Both the position numbers and the translations under genes were made by a program. A DNA stretch of 64,000 bases from Paraburkholderia sp. FT54 (GTDB lineage Bacteria; Pseudomonadota; Gammaproteobacteria; Burkholderiales; Burkholderiaceae). The notes beneath the pieces were generated by a model that saw only the letters and a list, made by a program, of their open reading frames with translations, was not told where the DNA came from and did not search any database. Below are positions 9,964 through 22,218 of this stretch, in pieces. The DNA lies in contig NZ_CP134195.1 of assembly GCF_031585635.1 (NCBI RefSeq), positions 1,550,001 to 1,614,000 of the forward strand, written 5' to 3'. Numbering within the stretch: position 1 is the first letter of the stretch; each line of letters starts with the position of its first letter.

Positions 9964-11364
9964 GTGAACGATTACAACGAGCGGAGTATCTGGCTGCGCA
10001 TGCGCGCCATGATGTCACTGAACGATCCGCGCTGGGGCCGTGGGGACGGCAATGGCGACCGGCAACGTCCAAACGAGCCCAAGCGTCCGCCGGCCAAGGA
10101 CGGTGAAGGGCCACCAGATCTCGACGAGATGTGGCGCGATTTCAACCGCCGCTTGAGTCGCGTGTTCGGCCGCAAGGGCGGCGGCGCGGGCGGCGGCCGT
10201 CCGGACAACGGTCGTGGCGCGCGCATCGGCGTGGGCATCGTGATCGGCGTGCTGCTGGCCATCTATCTCGGCAGCGGTGTGTTCGTCGTGCAGGACGGCC
10301 AGGCCGGCGTCGTGATGCAGTTCGGCAAGTATCGCTACACGGCGGGGCAGGGTGTGCACTGGCGTCTGCCGTATCCGTTCGAAGCACATGAACTCGTCAA
10401 TGTCGGCCAGATCCGCCAGGTGGAGATCGGCCGCAATAACGTGTTGCGTCTCGCGAATGTGAAAGACGCGTCGATGCTCACGCACGACGCGGATATCGTC
10501 GACGTGCGCTTCGCGGTGCAATACCAGGTGAAGAAGCCGACCGACTACCTGTTCCGCAGCGTCGATCCCGATCAGGGCGTGATGCAGGCCGGTCAGGCGG
10601 CGGTGCGCAGCATCGTTGGCGCGCGCAGCACCAACGACATCCTCTATCAGGATCGCGAAACAATTCGCCAGCAACTGATGGCGGCGATCCAGCAATCCCT
10701 GGATGAATACCAGTCCGGACTCGCCGTGACCGGTGTGACGATCCAGGGCGTGCAGGTGCCGGACCGGGTGCAAGCCGCATTCGACGACGCCGCGAAAGTC
10801 CGTCAGGAAAACGAGCGCGCGAAGCGCGATGCCGAGGCCTACGCAGCGGATCTGTTGCCGCGCGCGCAAGCCGACGTGGCTCGCCAGATCGACGAAGCAA
10901 AAACCTACAGCGACAAGACGGTGGCCCAGGCACAAGGCGACGCCGAGCGCTTCAAGCAGGTCTATGCGCAGTACTCGAAAGCGCCCGCTGTGGTTCGCGA
11001 GCGCATGTACATGGATACCATGCAGCAGATCTATTCGACTACGACCAAGGTGTTTGTGGACAGCAAGAGCAGCAACAACGTGCTGTATCTGCCGCTCGAC
11101 AAGCTGGTCGAGCAGACCCGCCAGCGGGTGGCGGACGCGAGCACCGCTGCGGGCGCCACCTCAGGTGCTGCGGCCGTTGCCGCGCCGCAAGCGGCGAGCA
11201 GTGCCGCGTTGCCGTTGGCCGCACCGTCGGCCTCCGCGCCGGGCACGGCAGCTTCCGCGCCGGCCGCGGTCGCCACGCCCGCCAGCCAGGCCGCATCCAG
11301 CAGCGACGCGCTGCGTTCACGCGACTCCTTCCGCAGCCGTATGCGCGAAGACGACGTCCAATAA
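9964..11364 (+). CDS. hflK: HflK, FtsH protease modulator (SPFH/band 7)
   Basis: Type II membrane protein that forms the HflKC cage around the FtsH protease and modulates its access to membrane substrates. 466 residues from a GTG start. A Gly/Pro-rich cytoplasmic N-terminus (~1-78, 'GGGAGGGRPDNGRG') is followed by one TM helix at ~82-102, an SPFH domain ('VQDGQAGVVMQFGKY') and a coiled-coil ('VRQENERAKRDAEAYAADLL'). The Ala-rich C-terminal tail (~395-450) is longer than in E. coli HflK. An ATG at 10000 is an alternative start. hflC begins 13 nt after the stop, so the two are surely co-transcribed. Confidence 0.95.
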   Translation: MNDYNERSIWLRMRAMMSLNDPRWGRGDGNGDRQRPNEPKRPPAKDGEGPPDLDEMWRDFNRRLSRVFGRKGGGAGGGRPDNGRGARIGVGIVIGVLLAIYLGSGVFVVQDGQAGVVMQFGKYRYTAGQGVHWRLPYPFEAHELVNVGQIRQVEIGRNNVLRLANVKDASMLTHDADIVDVRFAVQYQVKKPTDYLFRSVDPDQGVMQAGQAAVRSIVGARSTNDILYQDRETIRQQLMAAIQQSLDEYQSGLAVTGVTIQGVQVPDRVQAAFDDAAKVRQENERAKRDAEAYAADLLPRAQADVARQIDEAKTYSDKTVAQAQGDAERFKQVYAQYSKAPAVVRERMYMDTMQQIYSTTTKVFVDSKSSNNVLYLPLDKLVEQTRQRVADASTAAGATSGAAAVAAPQAASSAALPLAAPSASAPGTAASAPAAVATPASQAASSSDALRSRDSFRSRMREDDVQ

Positions 11365-11376
11365 GGAGCGCACATC

Positions 11377-12279
11377 ATGAACAAGATCATTGCGCTCGTC
11401 GTGGCCGTCGTCATCGTGCTGTTTGCCGCTTCGTCGATGGTGTTCGTCGTCGATCAGCGGCACATGGCTGTGCTGTCCTCGCATGGCGACGAGGCGCCGA
11501 GCCTGCTCGGCCCCGGCTTGCATGTCAAATTGCCGCCGCCGTTGCAAACGGTCACGCTGGTCGATAATCGCATCCAGTCGCTCGACGCACCGGACGAAGA
11601 CCGCTACGTGACGTCCGACAAAATCGATCTGCTAGCCAACCCGGTCCTCAAATATCGCGTGACCGATCCGCTCAAGCTGCTCGCCGAAACCCGCGGCGAT
11701 GCGCAGAGCCTGCCGGACCGGCTCGCGTTGCTGTCGCGCAGCGCGCTGGGCGACGCGTTTGCGAAAGTCACGCTGTCCGACGCGCTTGCGAGGCAGCAGG
11801 CTGTCGCCGACGAAGCGCGCGCCGCGATGGACAAGGCTGCGGCATCGCTCGGCGTGTCGGTGGTCGACGTGCAGTTGACGCGCGTCGATTTCCCCGCGTC
11901 GATGACAGACTCCGTCTACAAGCGCATGATTGCCGCGCGCCAGCAGATCGCCGCCGACGAACGCTCGAAGGGCACGGCCGAGGCCGACAAGATCAAGCAG
12001 GACGCGATCGGCCAGCAACAGGCGATTCTCGCGGACGGTTATCGTCAGGCGCAGACCATCAAGGGTGAGGGCGATGCCAAGGCCGCGCAAATCGCCGCCG
12101 AGGCCTACGGCAGCGACCCGCAGTTCTACCAGTTCTATCAAAGCATGCAGGCGTACAAGAACACCTTCAAGCCGGGCGACGTGATCGTGGTCGACCCCAG
12201 CAGCGAGTTCTTCCGCTTCATGCGTAGCCCGACCGGCGGCGCCGCCCCGGACGCTCCCGCGGTCCCGCGCAAACACTGA
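11377..12279 (+). CDS. hflC: HflC, FtsH protease modulator (SPFH/band 7)
   Basis: Partner of HflK in the membrane-anchored HflKC complex. 300 residues, with an N-terminal TM helix at ~4-24 ('IIALVVAVVIVLFAASSMVF') and an SPFH domain from ~25 ('VVDQRHMAVL', 'GPGLHVKLPPPLQTVTLVD'). A coiled-coil follows ('RQQIAADERSKGTAEADKI') and then the conserved 'DPQFYQFYQSMQAYKNTF' near the C-terminus. An AAGGAG Shine-Dalgarno (11362-11367) overlaps the hflK stop and supports tight coupling of the two genes. Confidence 0.96.
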   Translation: MNKIIALVVAVVIVLFAASSMVFVVDQRHMAVLSSHGDEAPSLLGPGLHVKLPPPLQTVTLVDNRIQSLDAPDEDRYVTSDKIDLLANPVLKYRVTDPLKLLAETRGDAQSLPDRLALLSRSALGDAFAKVTLSDALARQQAVADEARAAMDKAAASLGVSVVDVQLTRVDFPASMTDSVYKRMIAARQQIAADERSKGTAEADKIKQDAIGQQQAILADGYRQAQTIKGEGDAKAAQIAAEAYGSDPQFYQFYQSMQAYKNTFKPGDVIVVDPSSEFFRFMRSPTGGAAPDAPAVPRKH

Positions 12280-12323
12280 TAACCGGAACGCCGCGGCATC
12301 CGCATCGCGGCCCCTTAATTCGC

Positions 12324-12515
12324 ATGGATATAGCCGGCTCGTTATTGCTCGCGATCGCGTTGATGCTGATTATCGAGGGGATGTTCCCCTTCGTTTTTCC
12401 GAGCGCCTGGCGCGACACGTTTCGTAAAATAGCGGAACGGCCGCCCCATCAGATTCGCGTGGGCGGCCTGATCGTGATGGTGCTCGGGCTGATCCTGCTG
12501 TTTATCGTGACCTGA
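12324..12515 (+). CDS. DUF2065 family small inner-membrane protein (YjeT-like)
   Basis: 63 residues and almost all membrane. One helix spans ~3-24 ('AGSLLLAIALMLIIEGMFPF') and a second ~46-62 ('GGLIVMVLGLILLFIV'). The short loop contains 'PSAWRDTFRKIAERPP', the signature of DUF2065. The family is consistently encoded directly after hflC in proteobacteria (YjeT in E. coli), and that is the position here. Its function is unknown. The context suggests the HflKC/FtsH membrane environment, which is inference only. Confidence 0.88.
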   Translation: MDIAGSLLLAIALMLIIEGMFPFVFPSAWRDTFRKIAERPPHQIRVGGLIVMVLGLILLFIVT

Positions 12516-12780
12516 CGGGGTTTGTCCTGCCGACGGCCTCGCGGTCCGATGGCGCGTGTGAATGTCCACCGCCGCCGGATGCCGTCGGTCGCGATTGCCC
12601 GCAGTGGTCCGAGCGCCGCGCAGTGCAAAGCCTGTGCGGCAGATGGCAGATAGCCGGATGCGGGTCGTCGCAGGCGCCCCGAGCGCCCGCGATAGCCGCC
12701 AAAATCGAGCCGCCGCCCGCCATTCACACTCACTTACCGGCGCACCCAGCCGCCGTGTTCAACGTCGTAGGACTGTATCG

Positions 12781-13932
12781 ATGTCGACCTGGTTACTTCC
12801 CGAGAATATTGCCGACGTGCTGCCGTCGGAAGCCCGCAAGATCGAAGAATTGCGGCGCCATTTGCTGGATCGTTTCCGTTCGTACGGCTACGAGATGGTC
12901 ATGCCGCCGCTGCTCGAATACATCGAGTCGCTGCTCACGGGCGGCGGACACGATCTGAATCTGCGTACCTTCAAGCTGGTCGATCAACTGTCGGGGCGCA
13001 CGCTCGGTCTGCGCGCGGACATCACGCCGCAGGTCGCGCGCATCGACGCGCATTTGCTGAATCGCCAGGGCGTGACGCGTCTGTGCTATGCGGGCAACGT
13101 GGCGCATACGCGTCCGCGCGGGCTGCACGCCACGCGCGAGCAGATCCAGATCGGCGCGGAAATCTATGGTCACGCCGGTCTCGAAGCGGACCTCGAAATC
13201 CAGCAACTGATGCTCGACGCGCTGCGTCTGGCAGGCCTCGCGAAAGTGCGCCTCGATCTGTGCCATGCGGGCGTGCTCGCTGCGCTGATCGACGCCGAGC
13301 CGGCCGCGGCCGAGCTCGGGCAGTCGCTCTACGACGCGCTGGCGGGCAAGGACGTGCCGCGCCTCGTCGAACTGACGGCCAACCTCACGCCGGTGATCCG
13401 CGACGCCTTGCGTGCGCTGCCCACGCTGTACGGCGACGCCTCGGTGCTCGACGAAGCCCGCGCCCGCTTGCCAAACGCGCCGGCGATCTCCCGCGCGCTC
13501 GACGACCTCGCGTTCCTCGCGAGCCAGGTCGACGGCGCCGAAGTGATGATCGATCTTGCCGATCTGCGCGGCTATGCTTACCACAGCGGCGTGATGTTCT
13601 CGGCATACGTGGACGGCGTGCCGAATGCGGTGGCGCGCGGCGGCCGTTACGACCACGTCGGCCAGGCGTACGGCCGGGCACGGGCGGCCACCGGCTTTTC
13701 GCTCGATCTGCGCGAAGTGGCGCGCATTTCTCCGGTCGAAGCGCGCAGCAGCGCGATTCTGGCGCCGTGGCAGCACGACGAAGCACTGCGCGTGAGCGTC
13801 GTCGCGTTGCGCGATGCCGGCGAAGTCGTGATTCAGGCGCTACCCGGCCATGAACACGATCTGGACGAATTCGCGTTCGACCGCGTGTTGGTCGAGCGCA
13901 ACGGCAACTGGGTCGTCGAACCGCGCGGCTGA
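12781..13932 (+). CDS. hisZ: ATP phosphoribosyltransferase regulatory subunit HisZ
   Basis: HisS paralogue that has lost aminoacylation and acts as the regulatory partner of short-form HisG in the first step of histidine synthesis. 383 residues from the ATG at 12781, preceded by 'TAGGA'. The class II fold is recognisable from '[20 protein letters not shown]', '[19 protein letters not shown]' (motif-2 region) and 'RGGRYDHVG' near the end. The C-terminal anticodon-binding domain of HisS is absent. The frame is open for another 73 codons upstream, but those residues do not look like HisZ. hisG is not in the window. purA follows. Confidence 0.94.
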   Translation: MSTWLLPENIADVLPSEARKIEELRRHLLDRFRSYGYEMVMPPLLEYIESLLTGGGHDLNLRTFKLVDQLSGRTLGLRADITPQVARIDAHLLNRQGVTRLCYAGNVAHTRPRGLHATREQIQIGAEIYGHAGLEADLEIQQLMLDALRLAGLAKVRLDLCHAGVLAALIDAEPAAAELGQSLYDALAGKDVPRLVELTANLTPVIRDALRALPTLYGDASVLDEARARLPNAPAISRALDDLAFLASQVDGAEVMIDLADLRGYAYHSGVMFSAYVDGVPNAVARGGRYDHVGQAYGRARAATGFSLDLREVARISPVEARSSAILAPWQHDEALRVSVVALRDAGEVVIQALPGHEHDLDEFAFDRVLVERNGNWVVEPRG

Positions 13933-14104
13933 GCGCGTCGCGGAACATGCGCGTGATTGATTCTCAAGGCATGTCAAGCGGCGTCGAACATGTCGTAAAA
14001 ACGCCGTGCGGCCACCGGCCGCGCGACTTTCGCAATACCCACCATAACGTGCATACCGTTGAGCGGAAACGGAAAAATTCGGAAGGTTCCGCGAACATAG
14101 GTAG

Positions 14105-15481
<1,377 letters not shown>

Positions 15482-15484
15482 GCC

Positions 15485-16075
15485 ATGGTGCAAGGTGTAC
15501 CCATGATTGCGATGAAAGATCCGCGCAACGACGACAAGAACCTGTGGGTTGGCTGGGACGAGTATCACCGGCTGATCGAAATGCTGGCATTGCAGGTGCA
15601 CGAGTCGGGCTGGAAATTCGACAAGATTCTGTGTCTCGCGCGCGGCGGATTGCGCGTCGGCGATCAGCTCTCGCGTATTTACGATCTGCCGCTGGCAATT
15701 CTCGCCACGAGTTCGTATCGCGAAGCGGCCGGCACGGAGCAGGGCGAACTCGACATCGCGCAATACATCACGATGACGCGTGGCGAGCTGCACGGCAACG
15801 TGCTGCTGGTCGACGACCTGGTCGATTCGGGCGTGACGCTCGCGCGTGTTCAGCAGCATCTGAAAGAGCGTTATCCGGCGATCACCGCGGTGCGTTCCGC
15901 GGTGCTCTGGTACAAGGGCTGCTCGAAGGTGAAGCCCGACTATCACGTGCAGTATCTGCCCACCAATCCTTGGATCCATCAACCGTTCGAGGAGTGGGAC
16001 ACGGTTCGTCCGCATAACCTCGGCGCCTGGATCAAGCGCGGCATGGCGCAAGCGCAGGAGTCGTCGGGGGAGTGA
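15485..16075 (+). CDS. Purine-type phosphoribosyltransferase (COG2236 family)
   Basis: 196 residues of the PRTase type I fold. The PRPP-binding motif 'VLLVDDLVDSGVTLARV' is at ~107-123, and a hood region lies N-terminal ('ILCLARGGLRVGDQLSRIY'). COG2236 proteins are annotated as hypoxanthine/xanthine phosphoribosyltransferase-like. Position directly behind purA (3 nt) supports a purine salvage role, but substrate specificity cannot be read from sequence. The ATG at 15485 overlaps the purA ribosome release zone, so re-initiation is likely. A second in-frame ATG at 15503 is possible. A strong terminator follows at 16140. Confidence 0.88.
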   Translation: MVQGVPMIAMKDPRNDDKNLWVGWDEYHRLIEMLALQVHESGWKFDKILCLARGGLRVGDQLSRIYDLPLAILATSSYREAAGTEQGELDIAQYITMTRGELHGNVLLVDDLVDSGVTLARVQQHLKERYPAITAVRSAVLWYKGCSKVKPDYHVQYLPTNPWIHQPFEEWDTVRPHNLGAWIKRGMAQAQESSGE

Positions 16076-16139
16076 TGCGCACTTCGGCGCCGAACGTGTT
16101 GCGTCGCACATCGCGCCGTACGCTGCGTAGTCTCGCAAA

Positions 16140-16166
16140 GCGGAGCCCATTGGGCTCCGCTTTTTT
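16140..16166 (+). terminator. Intrinsic terminator of the purA-PRT unit
   Basis: Hairpin GCGGAGCCC-ATT-GGGCTCCGC (16140-16160) with a perfect 9-bp GC-rich stem, followed by six T residues. It lies 65 nt after the phosphoribosyltransferase stop. Confidence 0.9.
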
Positions 16167-16368
16167 GTTTATGGGCCGTGCGCGCGTGCTTCGCAAATCG
16201 CGCATCGACGCTGCCGGCAATAGGGCTCACGCAGCAGACGCGCTCATATCGCGGTGCTACACTGCGCGGACCGTCACGTGGTGTATCCACAACAAGCCGG
16301 GCGGTGCCATGCTGGCAGTTTAGAATGGCGATCGTTTTTCCGCTCAGGGAACGGATTTCCTCGCGTTT

Positions 16369-18255
16369 ATGACAGATAACAATCACGTGCACAAACAGCC
16401 TCTGCCTTCCCTCGCCATCGCTGCGATCGGAGTGGTATTCGGCGATATCGGCACGAGCCCGTTGTACTCGCTGAAAGAAGCCTTCAGCCCCTCTCACGGC
16501 ATTCCGCTGACCGATCAATCAATCCTGGGTGTGATCTCGCTGCTCTTCTGGGCGATCGTGATCGTGGTCGGTGTCAAGTATGTATTGTTCGTGATGCGCG
16601 CGGACAATAACGGCGAGGGTGGTGTGCTCGCGCTGATGGCGCTGGCACTGCGCTCGCTCGGCGAGAAATCGAAAATGGCCGGGCTGCTGGTGATGCTGGG
16701 CATTTTCGGCGCCTGCATGTTCTATGGCGACGCGGTGATTACGCCGGCCATTTCGGTGATCTCCGCAGTCGAAGGCCTGGAGATCGCCGCGCCGCATCTG
16801 TCACATCTGGTGCTGCCGCTCACCATGGTGATCCTCGTGCTGCTGTTCTGGATTCAACGGCACGGCACGGCAATGGTCGGCCGCCTGTTCGGTCCGATCA
16901 TGGTGCTGTGGTTCGTGGTGCTCGCCGCGCTCGGCCTGTGGCACATCCTGCAATCTCCGGATGTGATCCGCGCGCTGAACCCGTACTACGCCTACACCTT
17001 CATGGCCGCGCACGTGCTGCAAGCCTACGTGGTGCTCGGCTCGGTCGTGCTGGTGCTGACCGGCGCCGAAGCGCTGTATGCCGACATGGGCCACTTCGGC
17101 GCGAAACCGATCCGCATGGCGTGGTATGTCCTGGTGATGCCTTCGCTGGTGCTGAACTACTTCGGCCAGGGCGCGCTGCTGATGCACGATCCGAAGGCCA
17201 TCGAAAATCCGTTCTTCCTGCTCGCGCCGGACTGGGCGTTGCTGCCGCTCGTCGTGCTCTCGACCGTCGCGACTGTGATTGCTTCGCAAGCCGTGATTTC
17301 CGGCGCCTATTCGCTCACGAGCCAGGCGATCCAACTCGGCTACGTGCCGCGCATGAAGATCCTGCACACGTCCGAACTGGCGATCGGCCAGATCTATGTG
17401 CCGGTGGTGAACTGGATGCTGCTGTTCATCATTCTGTGCATCGTGATCGCCTTCAAGAGCTCGGACAATCTCGCGGCCGCGTACGGTATCGCGGTGACGG
17501 CCACCATGGTGATCACCACGATTCTCGCCTGTGTCGTGATGGTGAACGTGTGGAACTGGAACAAGCTGCTGGTGGCGCTGATCATCGGCGTGTTCATGAC
17601 GGTCGATCTAGGGTTTTTCGGCGCGAACCTGCTGAAAGTGGAAGAAGGCGGGTGGCTGCCGCTCGGCATCGGCGCCTTGCTGTTCTTCCTGCTGATGACC
17701 TGGTTCAAGGGGCGCATGATCGTCAAGGAGCGCACGGCCGCCGACGGTATTCCGCTCATGCCGTTCCTGCAAGGGTTGCTCGCGCATCCGCCGCATCGCG
17801 TGTCGGGTACGGCGATCTATCTGACCGGCAGCGATTCGCTCGTGCCGGTGAGCCTGCTGCACAACCTCAAGCACAACAAGGTGCTGCATGAGCGCACTAT
17901 CTTCCTGACCTTCGTGACGCGTGATATTCCCTACGTGAACGACTCGGAGCGCGTCACGGTCAAGGATATCGACGGCGGCCTGTATCTCGTCAAGGCGGCC
18001 TACGGCTTCAACGAAACGCCGGACGTGAAGGCGGTGCTGCTCGAAGTCGGCCGCACCCGCGACATGACCTTCGAGATGATGGATACGTCGTTCTTCCTCG
18101 CGCGCGAAACGGTGGTGCCGACGCAACTGCCGGGCATGTCGGTGTGGCGCGAACGTGTGTTCGCCTGGATGCATCAGAATGCCGCGAAGCCGACGGACTT
18201 CTTCAGTATTCCGGCAAATCGGGTAGTGGAGTTGGGGACCAAGATCGAGATTTGA
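16369..18255 (+). CDS. kup: Low-affinity potassium transporter Kup
   Basis: K+/H+ symporter of the KUP/HAK/KT family. 628 residues: about 12 transmembrane helices in residues ~15-455, then a cytoplasmic C-terminal domain (~460-628). Family signatures are clear, including the N-terminal '[19 protein letters not shown]', the following '[17 protein letters not shown]' and '[17 protein letters not shown]'. The ATG is preceded by 'ACGGATTTCC', a weak Shine-Dalgarno. The gene is monocistronic: a terminator lies upstream (16140-16166) and a bidirectional one follows (18301-18328). No K+-responsive RNA element is visible in the 200-bp leader. Confidence 0.96.
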   Translation: MTDNNHVHKQPLPSLAIAAIGVVFGDIGTSPLYSLKEAFSPSHGIPLTDQSILGVISLLFWAIVIVVGVKYVLFVMRADNNGEGGVLALMALALRSLGEKSKMAGLLVMLGIFGACMFYGDAVITPAISVISAVEGLEIAAPHLSHLVLPLTMVILVLLFWIQRHGTAMVGRLFGPIMVLWFVVLAALGLWHILQSPDVIRALNPYYAYTFMAAHVLQAYVVLGSVVLVLTGAEALYADMGHFGAKPIRMAWYVLVMPSLVLNYFGQGALLMHDPKAIENPFFLLAPDWALLPLVVLSTVATVIASQAVISGAYSLTSQAIQLGYVPRMKILHTSELAIGQIYVPVVNWMLLFIILCIVIAFKSSDNLAAAYGIAVTATMVITTILACVVMVNVWNWNKLLVALIIGVFMTVDLGFFGANLLKVEEGGWLPLGIGALLFFLLMTWFKGRMIVKERTAADGIPLMPFLQGLLAHPPHRVSGTAIYLTGSDSLVPVSLLHNLKHNKVLHERTIFLTFVTRDIPYVNDSERVTVKDIDGGLYLVKAAYGFNETPDVKAVLLEVGRTRDMTFEMMDTSFFLARETVVPTQLPGMSVWRERVFAWMHQNAAKPTDFFSIPANRVVELGTKIEI

Positions 18256-18300
18256 TGGTTGCCGGTGATTTTCAAGCGCCTCGCGCATAGAGGCGCGAAA

Positions 18301-18330
18301 AAAAGCCCACGCGAATGCGTGGGCTTTTTG
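18301..18330. terminator. Bidirectional terminator between kup and tex
   Basis: Perfect 12-bp inverted repeat AAAAGCCCACGC / GCGTGGGCTTTT with a GAAT loop. It has T-runs on both strands, between convergent genes. Confidence 0.9.
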
Positions 18331-18427
18331 TTTGGCGCTGGAGCGAACGACTGATCGAGCACCGCGCGGTGCTCAACAAGCTCAGCAAGCGCGTGAGCGG
18401 GACCCACGCGCCTTTAACGCAGCGAAC

Positions 18428-20773
18428 TTACTTCTGCTTGAGCTTGGCAAACGCAGCCGCCATCGCGCCGCCCGGTTCCGGCTCGCGCGAGCGCTGTTGC
18501 GGCGCGCCGCGCCCACCGCCGCCCGAGCGGCCCGCGCCGCTACGATCCTGCTGGGCGCCGCCGCTACGCGCCGCGGCTACACCGACCTCGTCGTCCATCC
18601 GCATCGTCAAGGCGATACGCTGGCGCTTCACATCGACTTCCAGCACCTTCACCTTGACGATCTGGCCGGCCTTGACGACTTCGTGCGGGTCCTTGATGAA
18701 CTTCGTCGACATGGCCGACACGTGCACCAGACCGTCCTGATGCACGCCGATGTCGATGAATGCGCCGAATGCCGCCACGTTCGTCACGACGCCTTCCAGC
18801 ACCATGCCCGGCGTCAGATCGCTGACCTTCTCGACGCCTTCGCGGAACGTCGCGGTCTTGAACTCGGGACGCGGATCGCGGCCCGGCTTTTCGAGTTCGA
18901 GGAGAATGTCGCGCACGGTCGGCAGACCGAAACGATCGTCGACGAATTCGGCGGCCGAGAGGCCGCGCAACGCGTCGCGATTACCCAGCACTTCACCGAC
19001 GTGCTTGCTGATTTTCGCCAGCATGCGTTCGACAACCGGATACGCTTCCGGGTGCACCGACGAGCGGTCGAGCGGATTCTCGCCGTTGTTGATGCGCAGG
19101 AACCCGGCTGCCTGCTCGAAGGTCTTGTCGCCCAGACGCGGCACCTTGCGCAGATGCTCGCGCGACGGGAACGGACCGTTCGCATCGCGATAGTCGACGA
19201 TATTGCGCGCCAGCGTGGCATTCAGACCCGAGACGCGCGCGAGCAGGGCGACTGACGCGGTATTCGCATCCACGCCAACAGCGTTCACGCAGTCTTCGAC
19301 CACCGCGTCGAGCGAACGGGCCAGTTCGCGCTGATTCACGTCGTGCTGGTACTGACCGACGCCGATCGCCTTCGGCTCGATCTTCACGAGTTCCGCGAGC
19401 GGGTCCTGCAAACGCCGCGCGATCGACACCGCGCCGCGCAGCGACACGTCCATGTCGGGAAATTCCTTCGCCGCGAGTTCCGAGGCCGAGTACACCGACG
19501 CGCCGGCTTCGGACACGACGATCTTCTGCAGCTTGAACTCCGGGTGACGCGCGATCAGCTCGCTCGCAAGCTTGTCCGTTTCACGCGACGCCGTGCCGTT
19601 GCCGATGCTGATCAGTTCAGCCTGCGTCTGCGCGCAGATGCGCGCGAGCTTCGCGATCGAGCCGTCCCAGTCGCGGCGCGGCTCGTGCGGATAGATCACG
19701 TCGGTGGCGAGCACCTTGCCGGTCCGATCGACAACCGCCACCTTCACGCCGGTGCGCATGCCCGGATCGAGGCCGATCACGGCCTTCGGTCCCGCGGGCG
19801 CCGCGAGCAGCAAGTCCTTCAGATTGCGCGCGAACACGCGAATCGCCTCGTGCTCGGCTTCGTCGCGCAGATTGGTCAGCAGTTCGTTTTCGATGTGCGG
19901 TTGTACCTTCACGCGCCAGCACCAGCGGCACACGTCGGAGAGCCATTTGTCGGCCGGGCGATTCTGGTTGGCGATGCCGAAGTGGCGCGCGATCAGCGCT
20001 TCGCCCGGATGCGGCACCTGCGCGTCGAGTTCCTCGCCGAGGCCCAGCTTGACTATCAGCACGCCCGCATTGCGGCCGCGGAACAGCGCCAGCGCGCGAT
20101 GCGACGGCACGGTGCGGATGGTTTCCGCGTAGTCGTAGTAGTCGCGGAATTTCTCTTCTTCGGCGGTTTCCTTGCCTTCCACCACTTTCGACGACACCAC
20201 GCCCTGGTTGAACAGGTAGTCGCGCAGCTTGCCAAGCAACTCGGCGGTTTCGCCGAACTGTTCGGAGAGAATGTCGCGCGCGCCGTCGAGCGCGGCCTTC
20301 ACGTCGGCGACGCCTTTCTCGGCGTCCACGTAGGCGGCGCCTTCGGTTTGCGGATCGAGCAGGGGATTGGCGAGGAGCGCGTCGGCGAGAGGCTGCAAAC
20401 CGGCTTCGCGGGCGATCTGCGCGCGCGTGCGGCGCTTCGGCTTATATGGGAGATACAGGTCTTCCAGCACCTGCTTGCTGTCGGCGCCCTCGATCGCGGT
20501 GCGCAGCTCGTCGGTGAGCTTGCCCTGTTCGTCGATGCTGGCGATGATCGCGGCGCGCCGGTCTTCCAGCTCGCGCAGATACAGCAGGCGTTCTTCGAGG
20601 TTACGCAGTTGCGTGTCGTCGAGATTGTCGGTCACTTCCTTACGGTAGCGGGCGATGAACGGAACAGTCGCTCCTTCGTCGAGAAGTTGCACCGCGGCCG
20701 CGACCTGGCGCGGCTGGACGGACAGTTCGGCGGCGATGCGCTGTACGATCTTGAGTGCTACGGTTTCCGTCAT
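18428..20773 (-). CDS. tex: Tex-family RNA-binding transcription accessory protein
   Basis: 781 residues from the ATG at 20773, preceded on the minus strand by AGGAAC. Domain order is as in Tex. The N-terminal helical region opens with '[20 protein letters not shown]'. A YqgF/RNase-H-like domain follows ('[18 protein letters not shown]'), then helix-hairpin-helix motifs ('[20 protein letters not shown]') and a C-terminal S1 domain ('[20 protein letters not shown]'). A basic Gly/Arg/Gln tail (~725-781, '[17 protein letters not shown]') is typical of Burkholderia Tex. The homologue in Pseudomonas binds RNA and transcription elongation complexes. An in-frame upstream extension of 50 codons is probably not translated. 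Confidence 0.94.
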   Translation of the reverse strand: MTETVALKIVQRIAAELSVQPRQVAAAVQLLDEGATVPFIARYRKEVTDNLDDTQLRNLEERLLYLRELEDRRAAIIASIDEQGKLTDELRTAIEGADSKQVLEDLYLPYKPKRRTRAQIAREAGLQPLADALLANPLLDPQTEGAAYVDAEKGVADVKAALDGARDILSEQFGETAELLGKLRDYLFNQGVVSSKVVEGKETAEEEKFRDYYDYAETIRTVPSHRALALFRGRNAGVLIVKLGLGEELDAQVPHPGEALIARHFGIANQNRPADKWLSDVCRWCWRVKVQPHIENELLTNLRDEAEHEAIRVFARNLKDLLLAAPAGPKAVIGLDPGMRTGVKVAVVDRTGKVLATDVIYPHEPRRDWDGSIAKLARICAQTQAELISIGNGTASRETDKLASELIARHPEFKLQKIVVSEAGASVYSASELAAKEFPDMDVSLRGAVSIARRLQDPLAELVKIEPKAIGVGQYQHDVNQRELARSLDAVVEDCVNAVGVDANTASVALLARVSGLNATLARNIVDYRDANGPFPSREHLRKVPRLGDKTFEQAAGFLRINNGENPLDRSSVHPEAYPVVERMLAKISKHVGEVLGNRDALRGLSAAEFVDDRFGLPTVRDILLELEKPGRDPRPEFKTATFREGVEKVSDLTPGMVLEGVVTNVAAFGAFIDIGVHQDGLVHVSAMSTKFIKDPHEVVKAGQIVKVKVLEVDVKRQRIALTMRMDDEVGVAAARSGGAQQDRSGAGRSGGGGRGAPQQRSREPEPGGAMAAAFAKLKQK

Positions 20774-20981
20774 AAGGTCTTGGTGTTCCTGCGGACTCAG
20801 TTCGGAGGCCGCGCGCTGACGCGACGTGAGGGCACATGAGGGCCACTTGAGGCACGTCGGGGCACGCCGGGCGTGCGCGCTGCGACCAGGTTGCTGGAGC
20901 GGGGCATTTTGCCATAAATGCAAAGGGGCTCAACCGCAGGGTGATAGAATTTGGGGCATGTTCCGTTGACCCTCTACGACG

Positions 20982-22091
20982 TTGCCGATCTCCCTGTTCC
21001 TCAACTGCCTGGGCTCCCGCTTGGTCTCTCGCTTGTCACAACTGCTGCCGTTTCTGTCGCCGGGTTCGTCACCGGGTTTGCCACGTTCTTCGTTCGCCGC
21101 GCTCGGGTCGGCGCCGCGCTCCGTGTTTCGGTCCGCGTTGCTCTCCCATGGCGTGTCTTTCGCGTCGTGCGCGTCTTGTGTGCTGGCCGCCGCGCTGGTG
21201 GTGTCCGCGCCGGCCGTGGCGCAATCCGTCACGCCTGCAAACAGCGGCGCCGCGCGGCCCGCAGGCGACGTGACGCCGGCCGCTGCGTCGGGCGAGCAGG
21301 CCATGAGCGCCACGAAGGCGCAGGGCGCCGCGAACGCCGACGGCACGGACAACGCCGGCAACGCGGCAGCGTCGGAAAGCGATTTCGACGCGCGCCAGAA
21401 AGTCCTGGATCAGCGCACCGAGGAGAACAACTATCGCTACGGCGTCGCGGAACACGACTGCTATAGCAAGTTCTTCATCAACTATTGCTTGAACAAGGCG
21501 CGCGACAGCATGCGCTCGGTGCAGGCGGACATTCGCAAGGAACAGCTCGCGCTCGACGGCGAACAGCGCACGCAGCGCGCCCGCGTGCGTGACGAGCAGG
21601 CCGCGCTCAAGCGCGCGCAGGACGAAGCGAACGCGCCGCAGCGCGCCGCCGACGACGCGCGCAACGCCCAGGCTTACGAAGACAAACAGCGTCAGCATCA
21701 GCTCGATCAGGCACAGCGCGCCGCCGAGGCGCCGCAGCGCAGCGCGAATGCCCAGGCCTACCAGGAAAAGCAGCGTCAGCATGCGCTGGATCAGGCGCAG
21801 CGCGGCATCAGCCCGTCGCAGGCGGCGGCCAACCAGCAGGCGTACGATCAGAAGCAGGGCGACTTCCAGCGCAAGCTCGACGAAGCGCGTGCGCAGGGCG
21901 CGCAGAAGGCGCAGGAGCGCGTGCAGAAGCAGCAGAGCTTCGAGAAGAAGCAGGCCGACGCGGCACAGCACAAGGCCGACGTGGAGGCTCGTCAGAAGCA
22001 GGCAGCCGAGAAAGCCGAACAGAAGCGCCAGGACGCGTTGAAACAGCAGCAACTCGAAGAGCAGCAAAAGCAGCAGCAACAACAGCAGTAA
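20982..22091 (+). CDS. Exported Gln-rich coiled-coil protein with 28-residue repeats, function unknown
   Basis: I do not recognise a named family. The frame begins with TTG at 20982. A GTG at 21123 would give a cleaner signal peptide (basic start, hydrophobic 'VLAAALVVSAPAVAQS'). The mature part opens with Ala/Gly-rich sequence, then a conserved-looking block with two cysteines ('VAEHDCYSKFFINYCLNK'), likely a disulfide pair. A long charged, Gln-rich helix to the C-terminus follows. Within it three consecutive 28-residue units (21654-21905) share the pattern N-x-Q-A-Y-x-x-K-Q...LDQAQR. The protein ends in a polyglutamine run. It is probably a periplasmic coiled coil. It diverges from tex and precedes a YdcH-like gene. 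Confidence 0.7.
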   Translation: MPISLFLNCLGSRLVSRLSQLLPFLSPGSSPGLPRSSFAALGSAPRSVFRSALLSHGVSFASCASCVLAAALVVSAPAVAQSVTPANSGAARPAGDVTPAAASGEQAMSATKAQGAANADGTDNAGNAAASESDFDARQKVLDQRTEENNYRYGVAEHDCYSKFFINYCLNKARDSMRSVQADIRKEQLALDGEQRTQRARVRDEQAALKRAQDEANAPQRAADDARNAQAYEDKQRQHQLDQAQRAAEAPQRSANAQAYQEKQRQHALDQAQRGISPSQAAANQQAYDQKQGDFQRKLDEARAQGAQKAQERVQKQQSFEKKQADAAQHKADVEARQKQAAEKAEQKRQDALKQQQLEEQQKQQQQQQ

Positions 22092-22218
22092 GCGTGCTGG
22101 AGCAGGCCCTGAGCGTGTGTGGCAGGGCCATAGCCGCCGTAACGCGTTTTAAGCCGGACAGCAACCTCAGGCATCGGGCTGCACACGCAGCCCGCGCCAT
22201 AGACGAGAGGAGGCGAGC

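Noticed and set aside
12562..12780. 73-codon upstream extension of hisZ
   Set aside because: Arg/Pro-rich and unlike HisZ. The ATG at 12781 begins the conserved protein and has a Shine-Dalgarno.
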